Origin: a bacterium
Lineage (GTDB): Bacteria > Orphanbacterota > Orphanbacteria > Orphanbacterales > Orphanbacteraceae
DNA: 64,000 bases
Assembly: GCA_025782575.1 (NCBI GenBank)
Contig: JALGYY010000035.1
Span: forward strand, 1-64,000
Direction: 5' to 3'
Shown here: piece after piece, positions 26,696 to 35,491 of the stretch
Layout: each line of letters begins with the position of its first letter
Position numbering within the stretch: position 1 is the first letter of the stretch
Position numbers and translations under genes: made by a program
The notes under the pieces: model-generated
The model's database searches: none
Told to the model about the DNA's origin: nothing
What the model saw: only the letters and a program-made list of their open reading frames with translations

Positions 26696-26909
26696 TCGCA
26701 TACGAGGCCTGGCCAACATCCGGCCCATCAAGATTATCGATCGAGACCGGCCTCCGACTTCCACACCCGATCCTTTCTTCGCCTGCCTGGCCCGTTCCGG
26801 TTGTCCGCCGGAAGAGGCCGCAGGCCCGAAGAGCATGGCCATGCTTCTCTCCGATCTCCTGGATGCTCTCGCGATCGCAGCCGAATCAGAAAAAACTTCT
26901 TTCCTCTAG
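26685..26909 (+). CDS. small protein overlapping the end of the upstream gene
   Basis: 74 residues, unrecognised. TTG start overlaps the previous gene by 11 bases, suggesting coupling. The N-terminal IRPIKIIDRDRPPTSTPDPF and the Leu/Ala-rich helix near the end (LLSDLLDALAIAAESEK) resemble the general build of small axial or chaperone-like flagellar proteins, but no family is identified. Confidence 0.4.
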   Translation: MKSDRIRGLANIRPIKIIDRDRPPTSTPDPFFACLARSGCPPEEAAGPKSMAMLLSDLLDALAIAAESEKTSFL

Positions 26910-27029
26910 GGAATATCTTTCCTCCTTACTCGTCCGATTTCCATAAGAAATGTCGCTCGGGCCATCGCTGATCGCCACGAATCCGGCTCTATATGGCCCC
27001 TCCGTCCTGTTTCACCGGCGCAGACCGCG

Positions 27030-27045
27030 TGGCACGCGCTTTGCA
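27030..27045 (+). promoter_or_regulatory. sigma-54 promoter for the flgF operon
   Basis: TGGCACGCGCTTTGCA is a near-perfect sigma-54 element: the TGGCACG -24 box and TTGCA -12 box with exact spacing. Transcription should start near 27056, leaving about 44 bases with GAGGAGAGAGG before flgF. It lies in a 190-base gap (26910-27099) that otherwise shows nothing I recognise. It starts the second main flagellar operon. Confidence 0.85.
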
Positions 27046-27099
27046 ATTGCCCTGACCGAACAAGAACCACCAATCCGTCCGTTTGAGTGAGGAGAGAGG

Positions 27100-27816
27100 A
27101 TGAGCGACGAAATCTATCTTGCCGGCGCTTCGTTGGTTTCGCGACAGTACCGCCAGGAGGCGCTCGTCAATAATATTGCGAACGGTTCCACACCCGGATA
27201 CAAGGCCGCTCGCGTTTTTGCCGAGGTCCTTACGGAAGTCTCCAGTTTCGCTGATCTCCAGGCAATCGGGCGGAGCCAGAAGCAATACCTCGATCTCTCG
27301 CAGGGTAACATCCGTCCCACCGGCCGGCCCCTCGATTTCGCCCTCGACGGCGATGGTTACTTCGTAGTCCTCGCTCCCGAGGGGGAGCGCTATACCAGAA
27401 ACGGCAATTTCTCCATCGATGGTGAAGGGACACTGGTCACCCAGAACGGCCATCCGGTTTCAGGAGACGGGGGGCCGATCACAATCGAGGGAAGCCGGAT
27501 TGAAGTGAGCGCCGACGGTGAGATCCTCGTGGACGGGGAATCACTAGGCAAACTCAAGGTGACTAATTTCACCAATCCCCAGAGCCTAGCCCGCAAGGGG
27601 GGAAGCCTCTTCGGTCCCCGTGAGGGGGAGAACCTGCGTAGTGCGGAGCCTACAGCCGTGGTCTGCCAGAACTGTCTCGAAGAATCCAACGTAAAGACAT
27701 CAGAAGAAATGATGCGAGTTCTCGCTCAGTTGCGGCAGTTCGAAGCATCTCAGAAGAACCTCACGCTCCAGAGCGAGACCTTGAGGCGTGTGGGCAACGA
27801 ACTACTCAACGGTTAG
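27100..27816 (+). CDS. flgF: flagellar rod protein FlgF
   Basis: 238 residues. Rod signature near the N-terminus (RQEALVNNIANGSTPGYKAA), the DFALDGDGYFVVLAPEGERY motif and the YTRNGNFSIDGEGTLVTQNG motif are conserved in proximal and distal rod proteins. The C-terminus has the NVKTSEEMMRVLAQLRQFEA helix. Unusually it carries a Cys-x-x-Cys pair (VVCQNCLEESNVK) just before that helix, where most homologs have (Q)GxLExSNV. First gene of the second operon, 18 bases before flgG. Confidence 0.93.
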   Translation: MSDEIYLAGASLVSRQYRQEALVNNIANGSTPGYKAARVFAEVLTEVSSFADLQAIGRSQKQYLDLSQGNIRPTGRPLDFALDGDGYFVVLAPEGERYTRNGNFSIDGEGTLVTQNGHPVSGDGGPITIEGSRIEVSADGEILVDGESLGKLKVTNFTNPQSLARKGGSLFGPREGENLRSAEPTAVVCQNCLEESNVKTSEEMMRVLAQLRQFEASQKNLTLQSETLRRVGNELLNG

Positions 27817-27834
27817 CGCCGGGAGGAAGAAACT

Positions 27835-28623
27835 ATGATACGAGCGATGCGAACTGCCGCCACGGGAATGAAAGCGCAGCAGCTGAACGTGGACAACATC
27901 GCAAACAATCTCGCCAATGTGAATACTACCGGCTTCAAGAAGAGCCGAGTGGAATTTCAGGATCTGTTTTATCAACTGACCCGCGTGGCGGGTAACCCGA
28001 CAGCATCGGGAGCAGTTTCGCCGTCATCGCTGGAAATCGGGTATGGCGCCACGCCGGTTTCTACGCAGAGGATGTTCACGCAGGGTGATCTCGTCTCCAC
28101 GGGGAATCCGACAGATCTGGCGGTCAAAGGGGACGGCTTTTTCCGCATTCTCCTTCCAGAAGGGGGCGAAGCCTATACCAGAGACGGCAGTTTTAAAGTC
28201 TCGGCGGAAGGTCAGCTCATGACGTCCGACGGCTATCTTCTGGATCCCGAAATCACGATTCCGGCGGAAACATCTCACATCAGCTTCTCACCGGACGGAG
28301 TGGTTTCCGTGACACTCGGGAATGAAAATGAATCACAGATCGTCGGTCAGATCGAGTTGATGCGATTCGTCAATCCATCAGGGCTTCGCGCCATCGGTCA
28401 GAATCTCTTTACCGAGACACCGGTTTCGGGTGAATCCATTCCCGGTACGCCGGGATCGGACGGGCTCGGACGGCTCTCCCAGGGATTTCTAGAAGTATCG
28501 AACGTTGATATTGTCGAGGAAATGATCGCGCTTATCGCCGCCCAACGTGCTTATGAAATCAATTCCAAAGCGATCAAGGCGTCGGAGGACATGATGTCCA
28601 TGGCGAATAATCTAACCAGGTAA
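27835..28623 (+). CDS. flgG: flagellar distal rod protein FlgG
   Basis: 262 residues, standard. The N-terminal MIRAMRTAATGMKAQQLNVD and the NIANNLANVNTTGFKKSRVE segment, the DLAVKGDGFFRILLPEGGEA motif and the C-terminal SNVDIVEEMIALIAAQRAYE/INSKAIKASEDMM are diagnostic. It forms the drive shaft between proximal rod and hook. GGAGGAAG upstream. Confidence 0.97.
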   Translation: MIRAMRTAATGMKAQQLNVDNIANNLANVNTTGFKKSRVEFQDLFYQLTRVAGNPTASGAVSPSSLEIGYGATPVSTQRMFTQGDLVSTGNPTDLAVKGDGFFRILLPEGGEAYTRDGSFKVSAEGQLMTSDGYLLDPEITIPAETSHISFSPDGVVSVTLGNENESQIVGQIELMRFVNPSGLRAIGQNLFTETPVSGESIPGTPGSDGLGRLSQGFLEVSNVDIVEEMIALIAAQRAYEINSKAIKASEDMMSMANNLTR

Positions 28624-28649
28624 ACGACAACCAATAGGGGCGTTCAGGG

Positions 28650-29399
28650 ATGACACCCGTAAGAATCGAAAGCTCGAACATAATCCGAAGACTGCACTGG
28701 CTCATCTGGTTTCCATTTCTTGCGGCCGGCATGGCGAGTGGGTCAACGATTACGCCCGACGCCGTCCGGGAAGAAGCGAACAGGTTCCTGGAGCGGTCTT
28801 TTCAAGGGCAGGGGGAGATCCGAATCCAATTGGGTGACCTCCCGGACCTCGGCGATCTTGCCGGTCAGGATCGGGAGATTCGCTTCCGGCCCATGCGTCC
28901 TCTCGACCGGCGAGGCCCCGTTTCTCTTTCAGTCGAATTCTACGCTGACGGCAATCGTACTGACCGTCGATCGTTGACAGCCGATGTCCAGGTGTTTCGC
29001 GCGATACCGATCTCCACTCGCCGGATCGACCGGCATCAAATGATACGAGAAGAGGACCTCGCTCTCGAGATCCGCGACGTTCGGACCATCCCCGGGGCGC
29101 TTCACACTCTGGAAGAGGCGCTCGGTATGCGAGCTGTTCGCCTTCTTCCGGAAGGCAAACCGATTACGGAAGACCGTATCGAGCCTGTTCCCGTTGTTTC
29201 CCGAGGAGAGAAGGTCATGGTGAGTCTCCGTCTCGGATCGATCGCCATCACCGCTTCAGCCATCGCTCTCGGCGATGGCGCGGTGGGTGAACAGATCGAC
29301 GTCCGGAACGAACGAAGCGGGAAGCGGGTCACGGCGACAGTCGTTCGCGCCGGTCTCGTTCGTATTGAATTGATCGACGGAGCGGGGGGTTGGTCATGA
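28650..29399 (+). CDS. flgA: flagellar P-ring assembly chaperone FlgA
   Basis: 249 residues. Signal peptide (about 14-33, LHWLIWFPFLAAGMASG) and the SAF domain in the second half with the RRIDRHQMIREEDLALEIRD, RLLPEGKPITEDRIEP and RNERSGKRVTATVVRAGLVR segments. It is a periplasmic chaperone for FlgI. The stop overlaps flgH in ATGA. Its presence with flgH and flgI indicates a diderm envelope. Confidence 0.92.
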   Translation: MTPVRIESSNIIRRLHWLIWFPFLAAGMASGSTITPDAVREEANRFLERSFQGQGEIRIQLGDLPDLGDLAGQDREIRFRPMRPLDRRGPVSLSVEFYADGNRTDRRSLTADVQVFRAIPISTRRIDRHQMIREEDLALEIRDVRTIPGALHTLEEALGMRAVRLLPEGKPITEDRIEPVPVVSRGEKVMVSLRLGSIAITASAIALGDGAVGEQIDVRNERSGKRVTATVVRAGLVRIELIDGAGGWS

Positions 29400-29983
29400 A
29401 TCGAATCGCCATTCTCGCAATCGTCCTCCTGATCACCCTCGGAAGTGCGGTGGCCGGCGGCAGAAATGTCACCACCGTGCGCCAGGTTTCCCTCTACGCC
29501 GATGTCAAAGCACGCGCTGTCGGCGATATCGTGACCGTCATGATCATTGAGAAGATGAGCGGCAGCAATTCGACCAAACTCTCGACCAAGCGGAAAGACA
29601 AATTCGCTCATAGTGGAAATGAGGGGACGGGCCTCTTTGATTTCGTTCCTGACTTCGGGCTTTCCGCCAGTTTCGACAAAAGTCTCGAAGGAACCGGGCA
29701 GCAATCCCGCCAGGGAAGGCTCACCGCGCAGATGGCAGCTACCGTGTCAGACATTCTACCGAACGGCGATCTTGTAATCCGCGGTGAGAAAGAAGTGGAG
29801 GTAAACGGCGAAACCGAAATCCTGTCATTGTCGGGAACGGTACGCCCGGCTGACATCAGTGCGGGCAACGTCGTCTTTTCCACCAATATCGCAGGCGCCA
29901 AAATCGCATACAAGGGGAAGGGAGTCGTCTCCAAGGGGACGAGCCCGAGTCTGTTCTCGAGGGTCCTGTCATGGATCTTCTGA
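29396..29983 (+). CDS. flgH: flagellar L-ring protein FlgH without lipobox
   Basis: 195 residues, slightly short. The GDIVTVMIIEKMSGSNSTKL motif, the VSDILPNGDLVIRGEKEVEV motif and the VRPADISAGNVVFSTNIAGA/KIAYKGKG segment identify FlgH. The signal peptide (IAILAIVLLITLGSAVAGGR) has no Cys, whereas FlgH is normally a lipoprotein, so the L-ring would lack the lipid anchor. ATG at 29396 is within the flgA stop (ATGA). It overlaps flgI by 13 bases. Confidence 0.93.
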   Translation: MNRIAILAIVLLITLGSAVAGGRNVTTVRQVSLYADVKARAVGDIVTVMIIEKMSGSNSTKLSTKRKDKFAHSGNEGTGLFDFVPDFGLSASFDKSLEGTGQQSRQGRLTAQMAATVSDILPNGDLVIRGEKEVEVNGETEILSLSGTVRPADISAGNVVFSTNIAGAKIAYKGKGVVSKGTSPSLFSRVLSWIF

Positions 29984-31137
29984 CCAGGAACTTCAGGCCT
30001 GTCCGATTGCTTCGGCCAGACGGGGAGCTCCCTCCGAGATGGAGTCGTGCCGGCCTCGCGCTGCTTTCTCTCGCCTGTCTGATCAGTTCGGTCCAGGCGG
30101 GTCCTCGCCTGAAGGACATAGCCCACATTGACGTAGGTGGGGATCTTCAGCTCATCGGTTATGGACTTGTGGTCGGCCTGGACGGATCAGGGGACTCCAA
30201 ATCTTCTCTGTTCACCATGCAGTCCATGGCAAACATGCTGAATCGGCTCGGGGTGACAGTCCCTGCGAACAAGATCAAGACGAAGAACGCAGCGGCTGTG
30301 ATGGCCGTCGCCCGGCTCAGCCGGCACCACCGGAAGGGAGCCACCATGGACGTCACGATCTCCTCGATCGGTGACGCCGGAAGCCTCGAAGGAGGGACTC
30401 TCCTTCTCACCCCCCTTGCGACGCCTGACGGACAGGTTTATGCCACGGCACAGGGACCGCTCTCGGTCGGGGGATTCTCCGTATCCGGAAGCGGAAGCGA
30501 AGAGGTGAGCCAGAATTACGTTCTTGTCGGTCGTGTGCCGGGAGGGGCGATAGTGGAACGGCAGTGGACCGACGGGAAAGTATCGGAGACTGTGACGATC
30601 CTGCTGTATGAGGCGGACTTCACAACCGCCCGGCGCGTCGTGGATGCGATCAACCGTGAGCTGGGAGTCGAAGCCGCGCGCGCACTCGATGCGGGAACGA
30701 TCTCGCTCGACCCGGCAATCGCCGGAGGCAGCACCGATCGAGTCACTCTGCTCTCTCGTATTGAGAGAGTGGAGGTCGATCCGGACGCCGCGGCACGGAT
30801 CGTCGTGAATGAGCGGACAGGGACGATCGTCGCCGGTCAGAATGTAACGATCTCCAGCGTAGCAATCGCCCACGGCAATCTCACCGTCCAGATCCGAAGC
30901 GAGCCCGTAATCTCCCAACCCGCTCCCTTCTCCGAGGGCGAGACAATCCAGACCGAGAGGTCACATGTGACCGTCAACCAGGAGAGCACAGGACTGATCC
31001 CCCTTACCGAGTCCGCCAATGTGGGCGATCTCGCCCGGGCACTGAACGCTCTTGGAGTAACTCCGCGAGACATGATCGCCATTTTTCAGGCCTTAAAAGA
31101 AGCCGGCGCCCTGCGGGCCGAGCTGCGGATACTTTAG
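29971..31137 (+). CDS. flgI: flagellar P-ring protein FlgI
   Basis: 388 residues. After a signal peptide (about 25-43, RAGLALLSLACLISSVQAGP) comes the diagnostic start RLKDIAHIDVGGDLQLIGYG and LVVGLDGSGDSK, then the VMAVARLSRHHRKGATMDVT motif and the C-terminal VGDLARALNALGVTPRDMIA/IFQALKEAGALRAELRIL. It forms the periplasmic bushing around the rod. The n-region before the hydrophobic core is long, so the true start could be a few codons later. Confidence 0.95.
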   Translation: MDLLTRNFRPVRLLRPDGELPPRWSRAGLALLSLACLISSVQAGPRLKDIAHIDVGGDLQLIGYGLVVGLDGSGDSKSSLFTMQSMANMLNRLGVTVPANKIKTKNAAAVMAVARLSRHHRKGATMDVTISSIGDAGSLEGGTLLLTPLATPDGQVYATAQGPLSVGGFSVSGSGSEEVSQNYVLVGRVPGGAIVERQWTDGKVSETVTILLYEADFTTARRVVDAINRELGVEAARALDAGTISLDPAIAGGSTDRVTLLSRIERVEVDPDAAARIVVNERTGTIVAGQNVTISSVAIAHGNLTVQIRSEPVISQPAPFSEGETIQTERSHVTVNQESTGLIPLTESANVGDLARALNALGVTPRDMIAIFQALKEAGALRAELRIL

Positions 31138-31139
31138 AC

Positions 31140-31988
31140 ATGCCCACCGAGTCGATCACACTGCAGACGAATCTGATCCCCCTCGAACGGAAGCATTCCG
31201 GCCGATCATACAAGCTTGGTGATGATGCCCTTCCACCGGAGCGGGAGGGAGAGGGTCTCCGTCGGGTAGCGCAGGAGTTCGAAGCGCTGTTTCTAACGAA
31301 GCTCATCCGTTCCATGCGCTCCGCCTCCGAGATCCTCTCGAGCGATGACGAGGCGGCGGGGGCGGGCATGATGCGGGAGATGATGGACGAGCATCTGGCC
31401 AGGGAACTGAGCGCCCAAGGAGGAATCGGTCTCTCCAGACTGTTTGAGGATCGTTACGGCGACCCGGCCGGGCAGATCAGGCGGATTGGGAGAGGATCAT
31501 TGGAACCCCCCGTACGGATTGCATTTGAATCCTATGAAAAGGTCCGATCAGGGGAAACTCAGGGAAAGGGTGGTCTCGATCGATACAGTGCAATCATTGA
31601 CCGGGTGGCTAAAGAAAACGATCTCAGCCCCGATTTGCTTCGTGCAGTCATTCTGCAGGAATCAGGGGGCAATGCGAGGGCGATCTCGTCAGCCGGAGCC
31701 AAAGGACTGATGCAATTGATGGATACAACTGCAACGGACATGGGTGTACGAAGGCCGTTCGACCCGGCCGAAAACATTGCCGGTGGAGCGCGGTATCTCC
31801 GGCTCCAGCTCGATCGATGGGAAGGGGATCTCAAGAAGGCTCTCGCCGCCTACAACGCCGGCCCCGGAACAGTCGAGCGATACGGTGGCATCCCCCCCTA
31901 TCCCGAAACACAAGAATACGTGCGGAACGTGATGGGTTACTACGAAGGCCTGGAACGGCTCGGTCAACCCGGCACTACGGAGGATTAA
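31140..31988 (+). CDS. flgJ: FlgJ rod-cap domain fused to an SLT lytic transglycosylase
   Basis: 282 residues in two domains. Residues about 35-105 are the FlgJ rod-binding domain (RRVAQEFEALFLTKLIRSMR, then AGAGMMREMMDEHLARELSA). Residues about 140-270 are a GH23/SLT transglycosylase with catalytic Glu at about 174 in ILQESGGN, plus SSAGAKGLMQLM, ENIAGGARYL and ALAAYNAGPGTVERYGG. In gamma- and betaproteobacteria the partner domain is a GH73 glucosaminidase instead. The protein would be exported through the rod and open the peptidoglycan for it. Start is 2 bases after the flgI stop. Confidence 0.92.
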   Translation: MPTESITLQTNLIPLERKHSGRSYKLGDDALPPEREGEGLRRVAQEFEALFLTKLIRSMRSASEILSSDDEAAGAGMMREMMDEHLARELSAQGGIGLSRLFEDRYGDPAGQIRRIGRGSLEPPVRIAFESYEKVRSGETQGKGGLDRYSAIIDRVAKENDLSPDLLRAVILQESGGNARAISSAGAKGLMQLMDTTATDMGVRRPFDPAENIAGGARYLRLQLDRWEGDLKKALAAYNAGPGTVERYGGIPPYPETQEYVRNVMGYYEGLERLGQPGTTED

Positions 31989-31991
31989 TCG

Positions 31992-32489
31992 TTGGAGAAC
32001 CTCATGCACGATCTGGGTGCCCTTCTGAATGAACAGGTGGGAGCCCTCCAACTCCTCGAGGAGGTCATCCGCAGGCAAAGGAAATTCCTGAGAGGACGGG
32101 ATGTCCCCGGAATCATCGAGACCGTATCCGATCAAGGCCGCTGCCTGGAGAAGGTACACAGACTCGACCGTGAGAGGGCCCGGATCGTCCGCTCTCTCTC
32201 CGCCGATCTCGGCCTTCCGGGTGATTCTACTCTGACAACGGTTGCGAACCGGATGGACGGTGCCGCCGGTGAGGAGATTCGAGCGCTCGGTGTTGCCATG
32301 CGATCGACGCTCGAGAATATCGAGCGAGTCAACCGGGACAACCGGAGAGTGCTGCAACAATCCCTGAAACTCGTGCAGGAAATGATGAGCGCCGCGGTGG
32401 GGTCGAAATCGACAGCCACCACATACGGTGACTCCGGAGCAATCGAACCCCAGCGGCAGTCGAGAACGCTCGTCGACCGAACTACCTGA
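31992..32489 (+). CDS. flgN: flagellar export chaperone FlgN
   Basis: 165 residues, helical throughout (LGALLNEQVGALQLLEEVIR, then RQRKFLRGRDVPGIIETV), matching FlgN, the chaperone of the hook-filament junction proteins FlgK and FlgL that follow directly. TTG at 31992 has GGAGG 8 bases upstream; an ATG at 32004 is possible. The C-terminal 30 residues are polar. Confidence 0.85.
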   Translation: MENLMHDLGALLNEQVGALQLLEEVIRRQRKFLRGRDVPGIIETVSDQGRCLEKVHRLDRERARIVRSLSADLGLPGDSTLTTVANRMDGAAGEEIRALGVAMRSTLENIERVNRDNRRVLQQSLKLVQEMMSAAVGSKSTATTYGDSGAIEPQRQSRTLVDRTT

Positions 32490-32498
32490 GGTGTTGAG

Positions 32499-33878
32499 AT
32501 GGTCAGTCTACACGCCAGTCTAGAAATCGCCCGTCGGGCGCTGCAAACCCATCAGCTCGCGATGAGCGTCATCGGATCGAACATCGCGAACGTAAACACT
32601 CCGGGCTACTCCCGCCGGACTACCGTGATTCGTCAAACCACCGATTTCGATACACGGGCGGGCATGGTCGGTACAGGTGTGGAAGCGATCGACGTCCGGC
32701 GAGGCCGCGACATCGTTCTCGACGGTCTCTTCAGGCGTCAAAACTCCAATGTCGGTCGCTGGGACGCCCAATCCAGTTATTTGCGCCGAGTGGAAACCAT
32801 ATTGAGCGAGCCGGGCGAGGGTGGACTCAGCAGCTCCATGGCACGGTTCTGGGAATCGTGGCATGAGCTTGCCAAGGAACCGGATAACCTTGCACTCCGT
32901 GGCCAGGTCATTGCGCGTGCTAATGCACTGGCCGATACGTTTCACGGGCTCGACTCTCATCTCACGTCGCTTCAGGGAAGTCTGACAAATGATATTACGG
33001 GCGAGATAGACCAGATCAACCGGATTTCGGACCAGATCGCGACAATCAACAAGTCGATTGTCGAAGGAGAAGTGGAAGGGCACGAAGCGAATGCTCTCCG
33101 TGACCAGCGGGACCTTCTTATCGATCAGCTTTCTGAAATCGTCGACGTTCAGGTAACGGAGCAGGCAGCCGGATCCGTTCTCGTCCAGATCGGCTCCCAG
33201 GTTCTCGTCCAGGACGGCACGAGTCGCAATCTGGAGCTCGAAACCGGAACCGGGAACACAACGTGGTCCTCCCGCCTTGTATGGAAGGGGGGCACCACCG
33301 AGGCTGTCGTCACCGGAGGCAGGCTCCGCGGTTACCTGGTAGCCAGAGATGAAGCGATCGCGAGCTACCGCAATGATCTCGATGCGCTCGCCTCGACATT
33401 CGTGAGCCAGGTGAACGCCACGCATGCGGCCGGTACCGCTCTGGACGGCTCAACCGGCAATCTATTCTTTGATCCCACCGGCACGACTGCAAAGGACATC
33501 AGCATCAGCGATGCCGTCGCGGCCAATCTTGATTTGATCGCTGCTTCGGCAGGCGGGCAGGTCGGCGACGGTGACCAGGCCCTGGCAATTGCCAATCTGC
33601 AAACCGGCCTTACCATGTCAGGCGGATCCGCTACTTTCGACAGTTTCTATAACACACTGACAGGGAGAATCGGCCTGGAAGCCCAGGAGTCAAACTCGCT
33701 CCTGGACATGGAAGAAGTTCTACGACTTGATATCGAGAATCAACGACTCCAGGTGAGCGGTGTTTCCCTCGACGAGGAGATGTCGCTCCTCATATCCCAT
33801 CAGCATGCTTACCAAGCAATGGTCCGGGTCACCGCCACCATCGACGAAATGATGTCGACGCTGATCAGCGCCATCTAA
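32499..33878 (+). CDS. flgK: hook-filament junction protein FlgK (HAP1)
   Basis: 459 residues. The N-terminal LEIARRALQTHQLAMSVIGS and NIANVNTPGYSRRTTVIRQT segments and the C-terminal VSLDEEMSLLISHQHAYQAM/VRVTATIDEMMSTLISAI segment are diagnostic. Internal FlgK helices (SSMARFWESWHELAKEPDNL, LRDQRDLLIDQLSEIVDVQV) are conserved. It joins hook to filament together with FlgL. Confidence 0.96.
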   Translation: MVSLHASLEIARRALQTHQLAMSVIGSNIANVNTPGYSRRTTVIRQTTDFDTRAGMVGTGVEAIDVRRGRDIVLDGLFRRQNSNVGRWDAQSSYLRRVETILSEPGEGGLSSSMARFWESWHELAKEPDNLALRGQVIARANALADTFHGLDSHLTSLQGSLTNDITGEIDQINRISDQIATINKSIVEGEVEGHEANALRDQRDLLIDQLSEIVDVQVTEQAAGSVLVQIGSQVLVQDGTSRNLELETGTGNTTWSSRLVWKGGTTEAVVTGGRLRGYLVARDEAIASYRNDLDALASTFVSQVNATHAAGTALDGSTGNLFFDPTGTTAKDISISDAVAANLDLIAASAGGQVGDGDQALAIANLQTGLTMSGGSATFDSFYNTLTGRIGLEAQESNSLLDMEEVLRLDIENQRLQVSGVSLDEEMSLLISHQHAYQAMVRVTATIDEMMSTLISAI

Positions 33879-33889
33879 AGGAGGATCCC

Positions 33890-34999
33890 GTGCGTATTCC
33901 GTCAAACTCCTTGCAGCTGAACATGACTTTCACGCTGAACCGGACCCTGGAACGCATTCAGCAGCAACAGATCCGTCTTGCCACCGGGAGGAGGATCCAG
34001 CGCCCCTCCGACGATCCCGGCGGAGTCATGCGGGCTCTCTCTCTCCGAAGGCAGATCAATGAGAACAGGCAATATCAAAGCAATATTCAGGACGGGCTGA
34101 CATGGGTCACGGGTACGGAAGGGCCGCTGAACAACATAGTGGACCTTTTGAACGAACTGAAAGAAACCGCGATCCGGGCGGCGGATGACTCAGCGGATGA
34201 TCGGGCACCGTTCGGCACGATCGTAGACGATCTCCTGAACGCGATGCTGGGGGAAAGCCGCGCCAAAGTGAACGGGCGTTATGTCTTTTCTGGTTTTCAG
34301 ACAGACACTCCGCCGTTCATTACCAATAGTTCCATCAGCGATGAAGTATTAACAGCCGGGGCCACCGGGACAGCCGTCAATCTGATCAACGCACGAATTG
34401 AATCGGGCACCGTCGTCCTTACCGATCTCTCCGGTGCAACGACCTACACCGAAGGGGTAGACTACTCCGTCGATTACGACGTGGGGACGATCACCCCCCT
34501 TTCCGGAGGGGCCCTCGCGAGCGGCACCGATTATCTCGCATCCTATGACACACAGAACACCAGTTCCGTAACTCCGATCGCCGATCTCGGGGGAGATGTT
34601 GTCAGGCAGATCGACTCGGACAGGACCATTCAGGTCAATCTCCTTGGCACTGATTTGTTCCAGGGGTCCGTGGACGTCTTCCAATTGACGATTGACTTGA
34701 AGAACGCACTTTGGAAGAACGATTCCGATGCTGTACGCGGCCTGCTCGATTCGATCGATCAAGCAATCGATCACACCACAGAACAATTGGGAGTCATCGG
34801 CACTCGGGCCGCCTCCCTGCAACGAAACAATCAAATGCTGGCCTCCACCGAAATCGGGTTGGAGGAGTATCTATCCTTGGTCGAGCATACCGATCTCGCC
34901 GAAGCGGTAATTCAGCTTCAGACCGAACAGGCCGCCTATGAGTCGGCTCTGGCCGCCACGGCCCGATTGATGCAGGTCAACATGTTGAGCTTCCTGTAG
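33890..34999 (+). CDS. flgL: hook-filament junction protein FlgL (HAP3)
   Basis: 369 residues. A flagellin-like N-terminus (NRTLERIQQQQIRLATGRRI, then QRPSDDPGGVMRALSLRRQI) and C-terminus (YLSLVEHTDLAEAVIQLQTE/QAAYESALAATARLMQVNML) frame a variable middle with GVDYSVDYDVGTI-type beta repeats. GTG start with AAAGGAGG about 6 bases upstream. Confidence 0.95.
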   Translation: MRIPSNSLQLNMTFTLNRTLERIQQQQIRLATGRRIQRPSDDPGGVMRALSLRRQINENRQYQSNIQDGLTWVTGTEGPLNNIVDLLNELKETAIRAADDSADDRAPFGTIVDDLLNAMLGESRAKVNGRYVFSGFQTDTPPFITNSSISDEVLTAGATGTAVNLINARIESGTVVLTDLSGATTYTEGVDYSVDYDVGTITPLSGGALASGTDYLASYDTQNTSSVTPIADLGGDVVRQIDSDRTIQVNLLGTDLFQGSVDVFQLTIDLKNALWKNDSDAVRGLLDSIDQAIDHTTEQLGVIGTRAASLQRNNQMLASTEIGLEEYLSLVEHTDLAEAVIQLQTEQAAYESALAATARLMQVNMLSFL

Positions 35000-35009
35000 G
35001 AGAATCAGA

Positions 35010-35480
35010 GTGAATGACAATCACCAGATGATCTCCACATCCCGCTTCGGAACGATTCAGGTATCCCCGGACAATCTCTACGAATTCCCCGGCGGTCTTT
35101 TTGGCTTTCCTGATTGCCGGCGGGTCGTGCTGATCGACCGGGATTCGGATGCACCGTTCCTTTGGCTCCAGTCGGTCGATGACGGGAATCTGGCCTTCGT
35201 CCTCATCGACCCGACCCTCTTTGATTCAAGCTACGCCCCGCCCGAGTCGCCGGAGGTTCTTACTTCGCTCGAGTGTCCTGATATCACCGAACTCGTAACT
35301 CTCGCGATCGTGGGAATCCCTGATGACGTAAGCGGTATGACCGCCAATCTCAAAGGCCCGATTCTGCTGAATCCGACGTCCCATCTGGGTAGGCAGATCA
35401 TTCACAGCGGCGACTATTCTTCGCGGGTCCACATTCTTGACGCCATTCAATCCGGGTGCCGGGCATCCGGAAGCACCTAG
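35010..35480 (+). CDS. fliW: flagellar assembly factor FliW
   Basis: 156 residues. FISTSRFGTIQV-like start, FPGGLFGFPDCRRVVLID, LWLQSVDDGNLAFVLIDPTL and LKGPILLNPTSHLGRQII match FliW. FliW binds flagellin and CsrA and frees CsrA when flagellin is used up by export, linking secretion to flagellin translation. GTG start. csrA follows by 11 bases, the classical pair. Confidence 0.95.
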   Translation: MNDNHQMISTSRFGTIQVSPDNLYEFPGGLFGFPDCRRVVLIDRDSDAPFLWLQSVDDGNLAFVLIDPTLFDSSYAPPESPEVLTSLECPDITELVTLAIVGIPDDVSGMTANLKGPILLNPTSHLGRQIIHSGDYSSRVHILDAIQSGCRASGST

Positions 35481-35491
35481 CGAGAAGACCC

